Shown here: piece by piece, positions 41,343-51,874 of the stretch
How the letters are laid out: each line of letters starts with the position of its first letter
Position numbering within the stretch: the first letter of the stretch is position 1
NCBI RefSeq assembly: GCF_018717645.1
Contig: NZ_JAFLHG010000002.1
Span: 248,001-312,000 of the forward strand
Reading direction: 5' to 3'
Source: Microbacterium flavum
Lineage (GTDB): Bacteria > Actinomycetota > Actinomycetes > Actinomycetales > Microbacteriaceae
DNA length: 64,000 nt
Translations under genes and position numbers: made by a program
The notes under the pieces: generated by a model
What the model was told of the DNA's origin: nothing
The model's input: only the letters and a program-made list of their open reading frames with translations
The model's database searches: none

Positions 41343-42266
41343 ATGACGCAGGCGAGCGCGACGGCCGCACCCGAGGTGGGGCGACGCACCGTCGGCAGCA
41401 CCGTCCGTGCCTACGTCACGCTGACCAAGCCCCGCGTCCTCGAACTGCTCCTGGTCACGACGGTCCCCGTCATGATCCTCGCCCACGGCGGGATGCCGGA
41501 CCTGTGGCTCGTCCTCGCCACCACGGTCGGCGGCGCCATGAGCGCCGGATCGGCGGCCGCATTCAACATGTACCTCGACCGCGACATCGACGCGCACATG
41601 CACCGCACCGAGAACCGTCCGCTCGTGACGGGCGAGATCTCGCCCCGCGCGGGACTGATCTTCGCGTGGACGCTCGCCGTCGCATCGACGGTGTGGCTGC
41701 TTCTCACCACCAACTGGCTCGCGGCCGTCCTCAGCGTCGCGGCGATCTTCTTCTACGTCGTCGTGTACACGATGATCCTGAAGCGCCGGACCGAGCAGAA
41801 CATCGTGTGGGGCGGGATCGCAGGCTGCTTCCCGGTCCTCATCGGCTGGTCGGCGGTCACGGGATCGCTGGCCTGGCCCCCGTTCATCCTCTTCCTGCTC
41901 GTCTTCCTGTGGACGCCGCCGCACTACTGGCCGCTGTCGATGAAGTACAAGGGCGACTATCAGGAGGCGGATGTGCCGATGCTGGGCGCGACCCGCAACG
42001 GCATGCAGGTCGGCCTCCAGGTCATCCTGTACGCGTGGGCGACGGTGGTCTGCTCACTGCTGCTCACGCCGGTCGCCGGTATGGGCCTCGTCTACACGGT
42101 CTCCGCGCTCGTCTTCGGGGGATGGTTCATCGTTGAGGCGCACGTGCTCTACAACCGTGCCGCCCGTGGAGAGCAGATCAAGCCGATGCGCGTGTTCCAC
42201 GCGTCGATCACCTACCTGACGCTGCTCTTCCTCGCGATCGCGATCGACCCGCTCCTGCCGTTCTGA
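41343..42266 (+). CDS. ctaB: Protoheme IX farnesyltransferase (heme O synthase)
   Basis: 307 residues and about nine hydrophobic helices. A UbiA-family prenyltransferase: the Asp-rich motif [20 protein letters not shown] (about 75-95) binds the prenyl diphosphate, and [15 protein letters not shown] is the second conserved loop. Makes heme O from protoheme for the aa3 oxidase encoded partly at 3.2 kb. ATG at 41343 has a clear GGAGGGAAG. Divergence from tkt is common in actinobacteria. Confidence 0.97.
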   Translation: MTQASATAAPEVGRRTVGSTVRAYVTLTKPRVLELLLVTTVPVMILAHGGMPDLWLVLATTVGGAMSAGSAAAFNMYLDRDIDAHMHRTENRPLVTGEISPRAGLIFAWTLAVASTVWLLLTTNWLAAVLSVAAIFFYVVVYTMILKRRTEQNIVWGGIAGCFPVLIGWSAVTGSLAWPPFILFLLVFLWTPPHYWPLSMKYKGDYQEADVPMLGATRNGMQVGLQVILYAWATVVCSLLLTPVAGMGLVYTVSALVFGGWFIVEAHVLYNRAARGEQIKPMRVFHASITYLTLLFLAIAIDPLLPF

Positions 42267-42501
42267 CCGCCGCCCGCGATGAGCGTCGCGCGCTCGCACC
42301 GCTGAACAGCCGTCTCGCTCGAGAATCCCGCCGGTCGCGTCGATGATTCGTTGACGCGCCGGACGTGTCTGGGATTCGTCGACGGCGTTCCGTGATGACT
42401 CTCGGATAACGAGACAGTGGCCGCAACCTCCCCGGGCTCGGGGCGATGCGACCACTGGTCGAACCCGCGCGTGGCGGGCCCTTCTCGGTACGTTGTGCGG
42501 C

Positions 42502-42762
42502 TCAGAGAGCGGCGACCTGCTTCGCGATCGACGACTTGCGGTTCGCGGCCTGGTTCTCGTGGATGACGCCCTTGCTCACGGCCTTGTCGAGCTTGCGGGT
42601 CGCCGAGGCGAGGGCCTTCTCGGCCGCGGCCTTGTCGCCGGCGGCGATCGCCTCACGGGTGCGGCGCACCTCGGTCTTCAGCGCGCTCTTGACGGCCTTG
42701 TTGCGCTCGTGCGCCTTCTCGTTGGTCTTGTTGCGCTTGATCTGCGACTTGATGTTCGCCAC
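42502..42762 (-). CDS. rpsT: 30S ribosomal protein S20
   Basis: 86 residues: [29 protein letters not shown] at the N-terminus and a basic helical body ending KQVAAL. GTG at 42762 gives the conserved MANIKSQ start, with GAAAGAG upstream; an ATG 105 bases further out has no conserved sequence. Binds 16S rRNA in the small subunit. The 235-bp gap to ctaB has nothing recognisable. Confidence 0.96.
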   Translation of the reverse strand: MANIKSQIKRNKTNEKAHERNKAVKSALKTEVRRTREAIAAGDKAAAEKALASATRKLDKAVSKGVIHENQAANRKSSIAKQVAAL

Positions 42763-42978
42763 GTTCGACGGCTCTTTCGTTCGGAGTTTTCGTTGGATGT
42801 GCCGGGGTAGCGGTAGAGGGGCGCCTCCGGCGGCGTACGAGGTGGGACCCGTACGCAAGCCAATCACCGAGTCTATCAGGTGTGTCGCCTTCGACCTGCA
42901 TTCGTCGGGATGCGCCGGTGCGGCATGATCGGATCACCGGCCCGTCCCCTCGGGGCCGCCTCGACGAAGGAGTCGTCC

Positions 42979-44241
42979 GTGACCGCATCCTCCTTTTCGC
43001 GCGCTCGCCCTCCTCGGCGCGCGGGAGCCCGGTGGTTCACGTTCTTCACGCTGGCGTGGCTCGGCATCTGGACGGTGCAGCTCACCCCGCTGCAGCTGCT
43101 CATCCCGCTCCAGCTCGACACGCCCGACGACGCGAGCGGCTGGGTCACGGGCATCGTCTCCTCCGGCCTGGTGCTCGCCGCCGGGGGACTGGCGGGCGTC
43201 ATCGCCGGCCCCCTCGCGGGCGGCTTCAGCGACCGGACCCGCGGCTCCACCGGCCGCCGGCGACCGTGGGCGATCGCCGGCTCGGTGCTGGCGGCGCTCT
43301 CCCTCGTCGCGATCGCGTTCGCCACGGGCCCGTGGTCGGTCGGCGCCGCCTGGGTGGGCGTGTCGGTCGGCGTCGCCGTGGCGTCCGCGGCCTTCACCGC
43401 GCTCATCGCCGATCAGCTCGCGGACCAGCGTGGCGCCGCGTCGGCCGCTGTGGCGTCCGCGCAGGCCGTGGGCATCGTGGTGGGGGTCGGGGTCATCGTC
43501 CTGCTCGGGCTCGGTGTCGTCACGGGCTACCTCGCCCTCGCCGGATTCGTCCTCGCGACGGGTGTCGCGGCGGCGCTGGCGCTGCCCGACCCGCCCGCAC
43601 CCGCGGCGTCCGCGCTCGCTCGCGAACCGCGGACTCTCGCCGAACGCCTCTCCGCGTTCCATGACCGCGACTTCGGCTGGCTGCTCTGGGGGCGGCTCAC
43701 GGTCAACGTCGGCAACGCACTCGGCACGGGGCTCCTGCTGTTCTTCCTGCTCTACGGGCTCCGGCGGGACCCTGGCGGCGCGGAGGACGACCTCCTGCTC
43801 CTCATCGTCGTGTACACCGTCTTCGTCGTCATCGCGTCGATCGGCGCGGGCCGGCTCTCCGACCGTTCCGGGCATCGGATCCGCCTCACGGTCGGGTCGG
43901 CGCTCGTGCAGGGTGCGGCGTCGCTCCTCATCGCCGCTCTGCCCTCGTTCGAGACGACCCTCGTCGCCGCCGCCCTCCTCGGGGTCGGCTACGGGGCGTA
44001 CATGTCGGTCGGGCTCGCCCTCGCCACCGATCTGCTCCCCTCGGCCGAGGACAGCGCCCGCGACCTGGGGCTCGTCAACGTCTCGGCCGCCCTCGGTCAG
44101 CTCATCGGTCCGCTCCTGGGAGCGGGGCTCGTCGCCCTCGTGGGCGGGTTCTGGCTCTTGTTCGTCGCTGGCGGGATGCTCTCGATCGTCGGAGGGCTCA
44201 TGACCCTCGCGATCGGCGCGCGCCGTGCGTCAGCGCGCTGA
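42979..44241 (+). CDS. MFS transporter
   Basis: 420 residues with about twelve hydrophobic helices. The start is GTG at 42979, with AAGGAG 6 bp upstream; an upstream ATG would add an unconserved segment. After TM2-3 the loop GGFSDRTRGSTGRRRPW is the MFS signature (GxxSDRxxxRRRPW), and GRLSDRSGHRI is its repeat in the second half. The RRRPW form recalls sugar-cation symporter-like and SLC45-type carriers. The substrate is unknown. The 3' end overlaps the convergent hydrolase gene by 12 bp. Confidence 0.9.
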   Translation: MTASSFSRARPPRRAGARWFTFFTLAWLGIWTVQLTPLQLLIPLQLDTPDDASGWVTGIVSSGLVLAAGGLAGVIAGPLAGGFSDRTRGSTGRRRPWAIAGSVLAALSLVAIAFATGPWSVGAAWVGVSVGVAVASAAFTALIADQLADQRGAASAAVASAQAVGIVVGVGVIVLLGLGVVTGYLALAGFVLATGVAAALALPDPPAPAASALAREPRTLAERLSAFHDRDFGWLLWGRLTVNVGNALGTGLLLFFLLYGLRRDPGGAEDDLLLLIVVYTVFVVIASIGAGRLSDRSGHRIRLTVGSALVQGAASLLIAALPSFETTLVAAALLGVGYGAYMSVGLALATDLLPSAEDSARDLGLVNVSAALGQLIGPLLGAGLVALVGGFWLLFVAGGMLSIVGGLMTLAIGARRASAR

Positions 44242-44970
44242 CCCGCCGGATGCCCTGCCCGCCATCGTCGCGAGGGCGACGTCCAGCAGCGCATTGAACA
44301 CGCGCGGTCGCATCGCGGTCACGAGGTGGCTCGTGCGCGGGACGACGACGAGCTCCGCGTGCGGCACCAGGGAGACGAAGAGCCGTTCGTTCACGCGCAG
44401 CTGGTCGTACTGGCCGTTGATGAACCATGTGGGCACTTCGATCCGGCGCAGCGCCGCGAGCAGGTCGAGGATCGAGAGGCTGCGAAGCGCGGCATCCTGG
44501 GCGTCGTAGGCGTAGCCGCCGGCACCGAAGTCCGCGCGCGTCTCGTCGGGGAGTGTCCGGTCGAGAACCCACTCGGCGATCGGGAAGCCGCGACCCGGCA
44601 GCCGGTCGAACCCGCGCGCGAGCACGCGGTACGTCGTGAGCGCCGCACCACGGGGGAGCGCGGTGCACGAGGCGCCGATGTAGGCATCGACCGGAGGCGG
44701 GTCCTCCGCACCGACATAGGCGGTGCAGAGAAGCCCTCCCATCGAGTGCCCCACGAGGAGGACCTCACCCGAGCGCGCCGCCGTCCGGACCGCGTCGTCG
44801 ATCGTCGCCCAGGCGGTCTCGAGGGTGAACGTCTCGGCCATGCGCGTGCCATGGCCGGGGAGATCGACCGCGACCGCCGCGACGCCCCGATCCGCGAGGT
44901 GCGCGAGCTGCGAGCGCCACATCGTGGCGGACGTGCGGATGCCGTGGACCATCACCACCGTCGTCGTCAC
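44230..44970 (-). CDS. Alpha/beta hydrolase
   Basis: 246 residues. MVHGIRTSATMWRSQ forms the oxyanion-hole strand, GHSMGG holds the nucleophile S76, and H215 (RTSHLV) is the probable catalytic His; an Asp in NGQYDQL is the likely acid. No signal peptide, so cytoplasmic. Substrate unknown: esterase, lipase or thioesterase are all possible. GTG at 44970 lies 6 bp after TAGGCT on the minus strand. Confidence 0.9.
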   Translation of the reverse strand: MTTTVVMVHGIRTSATMWRSQLAHLADRGVAAVAVDLPGHGTRMAETFTLETAWATIDDAVRTAARSGEVLLVGHSMGGLLCTAYVGAEDPPPVDAYIGASCTALPRGAALTTYRVLARGFDRLPGRGFPIAEWVLDRTLPDETRADFGAGGYAYDAQDAALRSLSILDLLAALRRIEVPTWFINGQYDQLRVNERLFVSLVPHAELVVVPRTSHLVTAMRPRVFNALLDVALATMAGRASGGSAR

Positions 44971-44976
44971 CCTGCC

Positions 44977-44982
44977 AGCCTA
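44977..44982 (-). promoter_or_regulatory. Candidate -10 box for the alpha/beta hydrolase gene
   Basis: TAGGCT on the minus strand, 6 bp before the GTG. It lies in the 40-bp gap after the large nuclease gene. Confidence 0.45.
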
Positions 44983-45010
44983 CGCAGGGCGACGACGACG
45001 GTGGCGCGGC

Positions 45011-48000
45011 TCAGAAGAGCACGCGGACGCGTGTCGGGGTACTCGTCGATCCGGCGACCGTCGCGTCGTCCGAGGGGACGAAGGTCGCCGTGTAATCGTG
45101 CGTCCCGGCCTTGAGGCGGCCGAGCGTGTACGTCGCGATCCCGTAGCGCACCTTCGACGTCGCGACGATCGTGTCGCCTTCGCGGAAGACGACCACGCCG
45201 TCGGGGCGCGCTCCGTCCTCCTGGCGGACCGTGGCGACGAGGGTCGAGGGGACGAGGCGGTTGATGTGGATGGGGAGGATGGCGTGCAGGCGCGTCGTCG
45301 TCTGAATGAGGGCGACGGGCACCTCCACCTCGAGCGGCACCCGCACGGTGGTTCCGGACGCGGGGGCCGTGAGGGTGAGCTCCGCCGCCCCGGCCGGAAC
45401 ATCGGCCGGAAGCGTGACGCTCACCGTCGCCGCGCCGGCGCTCACGGGTACCTCTCCGAGCACGGTGTCGCCGAGCGCGACCTGCAGCGACGTGTTCTGC
45501 GGCGCGCCGCGGCTCGTCATGTCGAGGCCCGACACCTGGAAGGCGACCGTCGTCCCGGCATCCACCGTCTCGGGCACGCCCGTCACCTGGACCGCCTGCT
45601 TCGCGAAGGACGGAGCGAGCGGCGAGTTATCGGCGATGTAGTCCATCCACGCCTCGTAGTCGAGGAGCCCGGTGTCGACGTAGTCCGTGCCCTGGGTGAA
45701 CGCGCGGAAGTTGTCTCCGCCGCTGGCGAGGAAGGAGAACGTCCCGATCCGGTAGTTCGCGGCCGGGTCGATCGGCTTGCCGTCGACGGTCACGGACGTG
45801 ATCCGCGCCCCTTCGGGGAGGCTCGCGTCGAACGTGTAGGACACGTTGTCGGACAGGCCCAGCTGCAGGTAGGGGCGCTGCGGCACGCTGCCGTCCGCCG
45901 CCCGCTGCCACTGCTGCTCGAGGAGCGTCGTGAACTGGGCGCCCGTGAGGGTGACGAGCGCGAGCGTGTTGTTGAAGGGCAGCACCGCGTTCGCCTGCGA
46001 GAACGAGACGGTCCCGTCGGCGAGGCCGGGAACGGCCGTCGCACCGAACTCCGCCTGCGTGTCCCACAGGTCGGCGCGGAGCCCGCCCGGATTCGTCACG
46101 CCGATCTGCGCACCGTTCGGCAGGGCCGACAGGCTGTCGCGCAGCATGTCGCCGACCGTGTTGCCGAGAGCAGACTCGCTCGCGCGGTCATCGCGTGACC
46201 CGCCGGTCCACACGCCGTTCACGAACGAGCCGCCCGCGAACGCTGTCGTGATGTCGCCCGACACCTCGCCGATCGCGGTGCTGCCGACCTCGGCGGCGGC
46301 CGCGAGGGCCTTCTTCACGATGGTGTCGACGGCCGCGACGCGGGGGTAGGTGCTGATGAGCTCCGCAGCGGGGGTGGTGGTGCGCTTGATGATCTGCTCG
46401 GTGTGGGCCTGGACGGTGCCGGAGGCGCCGTCGAGGGTGAGGGTGATCTTTCCGAGGTTGGCGCCGTAGGAGCCGGTCTGCACGACCGGGCGGGTGCGGT
46501 CGGTGCCGGGGATCGGTGCGGACCAGGAGTACTCCTTGTGGGTGTGCCCGGTGAAGATCGCGCCGACGGCGGGGTCCGTGTCGTTGACGAGGTGGGCGAA
46601 GGGGCCGCCGGCGGCGAGCTCCTGGTCGAGGGTGGCGCCGTCGGGGGTGCCCGCCCCGGCGCCCTCGTGGTAGAGCGCGACGAGGACGTCGGCTTCGCCG
46701 TTGGCGGGGTCGCCGTCGCGCAGCTGCGCCGCGACGCGGTTGACAGCCTCGACGGGGTCGCCGAAGTCGAGGTCGGCGACGCCGGCGGGAGACACGAGGC
46801 TCGGGGTCTCCTCGGTGACGGCGCCGATCACGCCGACGGTGAGTCCGCCGGCATCGAGCAGCTGGTATTCGGGGAGGGCGGGTGTGGTGGTGCCCTTGGT
46901 GTACACGTTCGCGCCGAGCTGCGGATAGTCGGAGGCGTCGGTGACGCGTCCGGCGAGGTCGGCGAAGCCGCGGTCGAACTCGTGGTTGCCGACCGCGGAG
47001 GCCTGGAGCCCGAGGGCGTTCAGCACGTCGATCGTGGGCTGGTCCTTCGCGACCGAGGAGGCGAACAGCGACGCGCCGATGTTGTCGCCGGCGGACAGGA
47101 ACAGCACCGGCCCGGGAGCCTGCGCACGCTGCTGCTCGACGGTGCCCGCGAACGCGACGGTGTTCGCATCGATGCGACCGTGGAAGTCATTGATCCCCAG
47201 GAGGGTCAACTCCACCGGCGCCGCCTGCGCGGACAGACCGACCAGGACCGGATCGTGGTCGCTCGAGCGATAGGCATCCGGCGCGTAGAACTCGGTGCCG
47301 TGCGAGCGGAAGCGGCTGTATTCGAGCGCGACCGACTCGCCGGAGTTGATGTTCCAGACGTCTGCCCCGGTGGCGCGCTCCTTCGCGGGGCCGCTCAGGA
47401 GGATGTGGTCGAGTGATCCCGACAGCCCCTGGAAGCTGTACGAGGAGGACGGGACACCGAACGCCTGCGCGGCGTCGACATAGCCCGCCTGGTACAGGAC
47501 CTCGAGCGGATCCTCCTGCGTGTAGGAGTTGAAGTCGCCCGCGAGAGCGACCGACGAGACGTCGCCGCGGATCTGCGTGACCCAGTCCCGCAGCGCGGTG
47601 GCCTGGCGCACACGCGACTCGGTGGAGGTGCCCTGCCCGTCGCCGGCGTCGGCGTCGCCCGGCCACGGACCGACCGAGCCCTTCGACTTGAAGTGGTTCA
47701 CGACGAAGAGGAACGGCGCCCCGCCCTCGGCGGGTGCGAACGTCTGCGCGATCGGCTCGCGGGCGTTGCCGAACGCTTCTCCATCCTCGCTCTGGTCTCC
47801 CAGCGCACGGGAATCGCCGACGCGCTCGACGGCCGCGGTCCGGTAGATGATCGCGTTGGTGATGACGTCCTGCTCGGATGCCGGGGGAAGATCACCCGAG
47901 GAGGGGACGAAGGACCAGGTGCCCGCTCCGGCGGCGGCGTTGAGGGCGTCGACGAGCGTGGAGGTCGCCTCGTCGGTCGCCTCGCCCAGCGCAGCGGAGT

Positions 48001-49786
48001 TCTCGATCTCCATGAGGCCGACGACGTCGGCGTCCAGCGCGCCTATCGCCGCCACGATCTTCGCCTGCTGGCGTGCGAGGTCCGCCGCGTCCCAGGCCCC
48101 GCGCTGCGGGCAGCCGTCGCGGACGGTGACGCCGTCGCCGAGGCGGTCGCGGTAGGGGACGCACGTGGCCGTGTCGGTGCCCAGCGTCGTGAAGTAGTTG
48201 AGGACGTTGAACGAGGCGAGCCGGACGTCGCCACCGACCGCGTCGGGAGCGGCCGTGCGCGGGTCGGCGAAGGCGACCTCGTCGGTCCCGGTGCCGTCGC
48301 CCGCGAGCGGAGCGGTCGGGTTGAGCTTCCACGAGCCGTTCCGCCAGTCGACGATCACCGGCGCGGTGAAGGTGACGGATGCCCCGACCACGATCGGCTC
48401 GGTGAGCGAGACGTACGCGGGGGTGAGGGCGCTGTTCGCGCCCGTCAGGTAGTTGATGCTCGTGCCGTCGTCGAGGGTCACCGCGCGCGCCGCGTTGTCG
48501 GCTGCGACCGCGGACGCCTCCGCCGATCCGGGGCGTGCGGCATCCGTCGGCTGGCGCAGCGGGGTGGTGCCCGCGGCGAGGCCGACCTCGCCGTACTGGT
48601 TCGTCGAGTAGGTGTTCGAGACGGTGAAATCGCCCTGCGGTGCGACCAGCATCGACTCCAGGCTCTCGCGCTGCGCGGCATCCGCCGGCCAGCCGACGGT
48701 GGCGGGCTCGGGGGCCGGCTGGGCGTCGATGCGCTGTGCGGCACCGGCGGCCACCGTGATCTCGGTCAGGCCGTTCCACTCGGAGACGGTGCCGGTCACA
48801 CGCACCGTGTCGCCGGGTGCGACCTCCGCGACCGCGCCGGGCGCGTGCACGAAGAGCGCGTCGGATGCCGGGTGGGCGGCGAGGTCGAGAGCCCCGCCGG
48901 TGCCCGAGGTCTGGATGACGTAGCCGTCGAACCCGCCGGTGGGGTAGTGAGCCGTCACGACGCCCTCGGTGGTGACCGTCTGGCCGGCGTACGGAGAGGC
49001 GTCCCCGGTTCCCTGCACCTCGGCGATCGCAAGGACCGTCGGGTCGGTCGGATCTGTGGGATCGGTGGGATCGGTCGGGTCTGTGGGATCGGTCGGGTCC
49101 GTGGGATCGGTCGGGTCGACGGCGAGTCCGGTGGGTGTCGGCGTCCCGGCCGTGAAGTCGGCGGCGTTGTCGCCGGTGTTGGCGAATGACGCGCCGCGCG
49201 CCACACTCGTCGCATTGCCCGTCCCCGGAGCGGGCGCGGCGCCGGCGAAGTGGGTCGCACCTCCCCAGCCCACGAAGTCGATGACCTGCGGCAGAGAGGT
49301 CAGCCCGGACGCGCCGCTGAGCGCGGTCTGGTCGGAGACGAGGGCGACCTTCCCCTGCGAGCTGGACAGGGCGATCGCCCCGTCGACGTCGGCGGTGAAC
49401 CCGGGGAGCGAGGTGTTCGCGCCCGTCGCCTCGCCGATCAGCACCTGGCCGCCGGCGGGCACCGTGATGCCGGTCAGCGGAGTGACCTGCCACGACCCGC
49501 CGGTCGCCGAGGCGTATTGCACGCTGTACGCGGAGAGATCCACGGCGGCATCCGAGACGTTCGCCAGCTCGATGAAGTCGCGGGCGAGGGGTGCTCCCGT
49601 GTTGCCGCCTCCGCCGTAGACCTCGGAGATCACGACCGGCGCGTCGGAGGAGACCGCCGCCTGGGCCGCAGGGGCGAAGACAGCGCTCGCCGCGACGGTG
49701 GCCAGCGCCGTCGCGATCGTCAGGGCGCTGCGCGGCTGCCGGCGGCGCGACGGGGAAGGGGCCTGGGACGGGTGCGCGTGCGTCAC
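45011..49786 (-). CDS. Secreted ExeM/NucH-type endonuclease fused to 5'-nucleotidase
   Basis: 1591 residues. GTG at 49786 with GGAGAG upstream gives an export signal (RRRQPRSALTIATALATVAASAVFAPAAQA, cleavage near residue 43). Then: lamin-tail domain (about 50-175, VVISEVYGGGGNTG); (DPT)9 linker (224-250); OB-like ExeM domain (about 255-400); endonuclease/exonuclease/phosphatase domain (from about 520, RLASFNVLNYF, GLMEIENS, SSDHDPVLVGL); metallophosphatase domain (from about 857, LLGINDFHGRID, GNHEFDRG, GHTHKEY); 5'-nucleotidase C-terminal domain (about 1165-1420); a final Ig-like region. No LPXTG sorting signal. Probably degrades extracellular DNA and nucleotides to nucleosides and phosphate. 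Confidence 0.93.
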   Translation of the reverse strand: MTHAHPSQAPSPSRRRQPRSALTIATALATVAASAVFAPAAQAAVSSDAPVVISEVYGGGGNTGAPLARDFIELANVSDAAVDLSAYSVQYASATGGSWQVTPLTGITVPAGGQVLIGEATGANTSLPGFTADVDGAIALSSSQGKVALVSDQTALSGASGLTSLPQVIDFVGWGGATHFAGAAPAPGTGNATSVARGASFANTGDNAADFTAGTPTPTGLAVDPTDPTDPTDPTDPTDPTDPTDPTDPTVLAIAEVQGTGDASPYAGQTVTTEGVVTAHYPTGGFDGYVIQTSGTGGALDLAAHPASDALFVHAPGAVAEVAPGDTVRVTGTVSEWNGLTEITVAAGAAQRIDAQPAPEPATVGWPADAAQRESLESMLVAPQGDFTVSNTYSTNQYGEVGLAAGTTPLRQPTDAARPGSAEASAVAADNAARAVTLDDGTSINYLTGANSALTPAYVSLTEPIVVGASVTFTAPVIVDWRNGSWKLNPTAPLAGDGTGTDEVAFADPRTAAPDAVGGDVRLASFNVLNYFTTLGTDTATCVPYRDRLGDGVTVRDGCPQRGAWDAADLARQQAKIVAAIGALDADVVGLMEIENSAALGEATDEATSTLVDALNAAAGAGTWSFVPSSGDLPPASEQDVITNAIIYRTAAVERVGDSRALGDQSEDGEAFGNAREPIAQTFAPAEGGAPFLFVVNHFKSKGSVGPWPGDADAGDGQGTSTESRVRQATALRDWVTQIRGDVSSVALAGDFNSYTQEDPLEVLYQAGYVDAAQAFGVPSSSYSFQGLSGSLDHILLSGPAKERATGADVWNINSGESVALEYSRFRSHGTEFYAPDAYRSSDHDPVLVGLSAQAAPVELTLLGINDFHGRIDANTVAFAGTVEQQRAQAPGPVLFLSAGDNIGASLFASSVAKDQPTIDVLNALGLQASAVGNHEFDRGFADLAGRVTDASDYPQLGANVYTKGTTTPALPEYQLLDAGGLTVGVIGAVTEETPSLVSPAGVADLDFGDPVEAVNRVAAQLRDGDPANGEADVLVALYHEGAGAGTPDGATLDQELAAGGPFAHLVNDTDPAVGAIFTGHTHKEYSWSAPIPGTDRTRPVVQTGSYGANLGKITLTLDGASGTVQAHTEQIIKRTTTPAAELISTYPRVAAVDTIVKKALAAAAEVGSTAIGEVSGDITTAFAGGSFVNGVWTGGSRDDRASESALGNTVGDMLRDSLSALPNGAQIGVTNPGGLRADLWDTQAEFGATAVPGLADGTVSFSQANAVLPFNNTLALVTLTGAQFTTLLEQQWQRAADGSVPQRPYLQLGLSDNVSYTFDASLPEGARITSVTVDGKPIDPAANYRIGTFSFLASGGDNFRAFTQGTDYVDTGLLDYEAWMDYIADNSPLAPSFAKQAVQVTGVPETVDAGTTVAFQVSGLDMTSRGAPQNTSLQVALGDTVLGEVPVSAGAATVSVTLPADVPAGAAELTLTAPASGTTVRVPLEVEVPVALIQTTTRLHAILPIHINRLVPSTLVATVRQEDGARPDGVVVFREGDTIVATSKVRYGIATYTLGRLKAGTHDYTATFVPSDDATVAGSTSTPTRVRVLF
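49037..49117 (-). repeat. Nine 9-bp units encoding (Asp-Pro-Thr)9
   Basis: Residues 224-250 of the secreted nuclease. Units vary at synonymous positions (gga/ggg, tcggt/tctgt/tccgt). A flexible linker between the lamin-tail and nuclease domains, and a likely site of copy-number change. Confidence 0.9.
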
Positions 49787-50018
49787 GATGATCTCTCCGA
49801 GGCGGTCCGCGCACGACTGGGGGGTTCGCGCAGACGTCGGCCGCCAGATTGAGCATTCTTCGTCACACAGCCGCGTGGCAAGTAACAGAACGGTTAATTC
49901 TTTCTCATCGGGCGGATCGCTGGCGTGTCGGTGGCTGGCAGCGTTAGAGTGCGCGACACCCGCCCGCCGAGGACGTCCCGCCGTTCGCACGGCCGCGCGC
50001 CGGTAGACTCGGACCGAC
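49787..50018. promoter_or_regulatory. Divergent region between the secreted nuclease gene and lepA
   Basis: 232 bp without a gene. The segment 49885-49915 (aagtaacagaacggttaat...) is A+T-rich against its surroundings and probably carries the nuclease promoter. I could not recognise a phosphate (Pho) box by eye. Confidence 0.4.
50004..50009 (+). promoter_or_regulatory. Candidate -10 box for lepA
   Basis: TAGACT, 9 bp before the lepA ATG with no Shine-Dalgarno sequence. Confidence 0.4.
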
Positions 50019-51866
50019 ATGTCACCCCGCGCCCTGAAGCCTCTCGAGCCGTCTGCGACCCCTCCCGAGCTGATCCGCAACTTCTGCATCATCGCCCATA
50101 TCGACCACGGCAAGTCCACCCTGGCCGACCGCATGCTGCAGATCACCGGCGTGGTCAGCGACCGGGACATGCGCGCCCAGTACCTCGACCGCATGGACAT
50201 CGAGCGCGAGCGCGGAATCACGATCAAGTCGCAGGCCGTGCGGATGCCGTGGGCGACGGGCACGGGCGCCACCTACGCGCTGAACATGATCGACACGCCC
50301 GGACACGTCGACTTCACCTATGAGGTCAGCCGGTCGCTCGCCGCGTGCGAAGGGGCGATCCTCCTCGTCGACGCCGCGCAGGGCATCGAGGCCCAGACCC
50401 TCGCGAACCTCTACCTCGCGCTCGAGAACGATCTGCAGATCATTCCGGTGCTCAACAAGATCGACCTCCCCGCCGCGGATCCCGAGAAGTACGCGGCCGA
50501 GCTGGCGAATCTCATCGGCGGCTCGCCCGATGACGTGCTGCGCGTCTCGGGGAAGACCGGCATGGGCGTCGAGGAGCTGCTCGACCGCATCGTGGAGCAG
50601 ATCCCTGCGCCCGTCGGCGACCCCGCCGCCCCCGCCCGCGCCATGATCTTCGACTCCGTGTACGACTCGTATCGCGGCGTGGTCACCTACGTCCGGATGG
50701 TGGACGGCAAGCTCGAGCCGCGCGAGCGCATCCAGATGATGTCGACCCGCGCCAAGCACGACCTCCTCGAGATCGGCGTGTCGAGCCCGGAGCCGATCCC
50801 CACGCGCGGCCTCGGCGTCGGCGAGGTCGGCTACCTCATCACCGGGGTGAAGGACGTGCGCCAGTCCAAGGTCGGCGACACGATCACCAACGAGCGCAAG
50901 CCCGCATCCAACGCCCTCCCCGGGTACACCGACCCGAAGCCGATGGTCTTCTCGGGCATCTACCCGATCGACGGCAGCGACTACGCGGACCTCCGCGAGG
51001 CCCTCGACAAGCTGAAGCTGTCGGATGCCTCCCTGCAGTACGAGCCGGAGACGTCGGTCGCCCTGGGCTTCGGCTTCCGCTGCGGCTTCCTCGGCCTGCT
51101 CCACCTCGAGATCATCACCGAGCGCCTCTCCCGCGAGTTCGGGCTGGACCTCATCACGACGGCGCCCAGCGTCACGTACGAGGTCACGACCGACACGGGT
51201 GAGACCGTCGTCGTGACGAACCCCAGCGAGTACCCCGACGGCCGCGTCGCCTCCGTCTCAGAGCCGGTCGTGAAGGTCGGCATCCTGCTGCCGAAGGACT
51301 ACGTCGGCACGGTGATGGAGCTCTGCCAGCAGCGTCGCGGGACACTCCTGGGCATGGACTACCTGTCCGAGGACCGGGTGGAGCTGCGCTACAACATGCC
51401 GCTCGGCGAGATCGTCTTCGACTTCTTCGATCACCTCAAGTCGAAGACGCAGGGCTACGCGTCCCTCGACTACGAGCCCGCCGGATCGCAGGAGGCCGAT
51501 CTCGTGAAGGTCGACATCCTGCTGCAGGGCGAGAAGGTGGATGCCTTCTCCTCGATCGTCCACCGGGAGAAGGCCTACGGCTACGGCACGATGATGACGG
51601 AGCGCCTGCGCAAGCTCATCCCGCGTCAGCAGTTCGAGGTGCCCATCCAGGCGGCGATCGGGGCGCGCATCATCGCGCGCGAGAACATCCGCGCCATCCG
51701 CAAGGACGTCCTCGCCAAGTGCTACGGCGGTGACATCACCCGCAAGCGCAAGCTCCTCGAGAAGCAGAAAGAGGGAAAGAAGCGCATGAAGATGGTCGGT
51801 CGGGTCGAGGTGCCGCAGGAGGCGTTCATCGCCGCGCTGTCCGGCGACGTCGAGACCAAGAAGTAG
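50019..51866 (+). CDS. lepA: Elongation factor 4
   Basis: 615 residues. GTPase that acts on stalled or mistranslocated ribosomes. G1 [14 protein letters not shown]2/switch [12 protein letters not shown]3 DTPGHVDF and G4 NKIDLP are clear; domains II, III and V and the LepA-specific C-terminal domain follow ([50 protein letters not shown]). ATG at 50019. A standard chromosomal neighbour of hemW in many bacteria. Confidence 0.98.
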   Translation: MSPRALKPLEPSATPPELIRNFCIIAHIDHGKSTLADRMLQITGVVSDRDMRAQYLDRMDIERERGITIKSQAVRMPWATGTGATYALNMIDTPGHVDFTYEVSRSLAACEGAILLVDAAQGIEAQTLANLYLALENDLQIIPVLNKIDLPAADPEKYAAELANLIGGSPDDVLRVSGKTGMGVEELLDRIVEQIPAPVGDPAAPARAMIFDSVYDSYRGVVTYVRMVDGKLEPRERIQMMSTRAKHDLLEIGVSSPEPIPTRGLGVGEVGYLITGVKDVRQSKVGDTITNERKPASNALPGYTDPKPMVFSGIYPIDGSDYADLREALDKLKLSDASLQYEPETSVALGFGFRCGFLGLLHLEIITERLSREFGLDLITTAPSVTYEVTTDTGETVVVTNPSEYPDGRVASVSEPVVKVGILLPKDYVGTVMELCQQRRGTLLGMDYLSEDRVELRYNMPLGEIVFDFFDHLKSKTQGYASLDYEPAGSQEADLVKVDILLQGEKVDAFSSIVHREKAYGYGTMMTERLRKLIPRQQFEVPIQAAIGARIIARENIRAIRKDVLAKCYGGDITRKRKLLEKQKEGKKRMKMVGRVEVPQEAFIAALSGDVETKK

Positions 51867-51874
51867 CCCCCGGT

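Noticed and set aside
44723..46198. 491-residue plus-strand frame
   Set aside because: Antisense to the nuclease and hydrolase genes, with no recognisable motif.
49037..49117. Short tandem repeats as a possible CRISPR
   Set aside because: They are 9-bp in-frame units encoding Asp-Pro-Thr, with no spacers.
49787..50018. Phosphate-regulon operator before the secreted nuclease
   Set aside because: The function invites it, but I could not find convincing direct repeats of a Pho box by eye.
45011..50272. 1753-residue minus-strand frame extending upstream of the secreted nuclease
   Set aside because: The extra N-terminus is antisense to lepA; the GTG at 49786 has a ribosome-binding site and is followed by a signal peptide.
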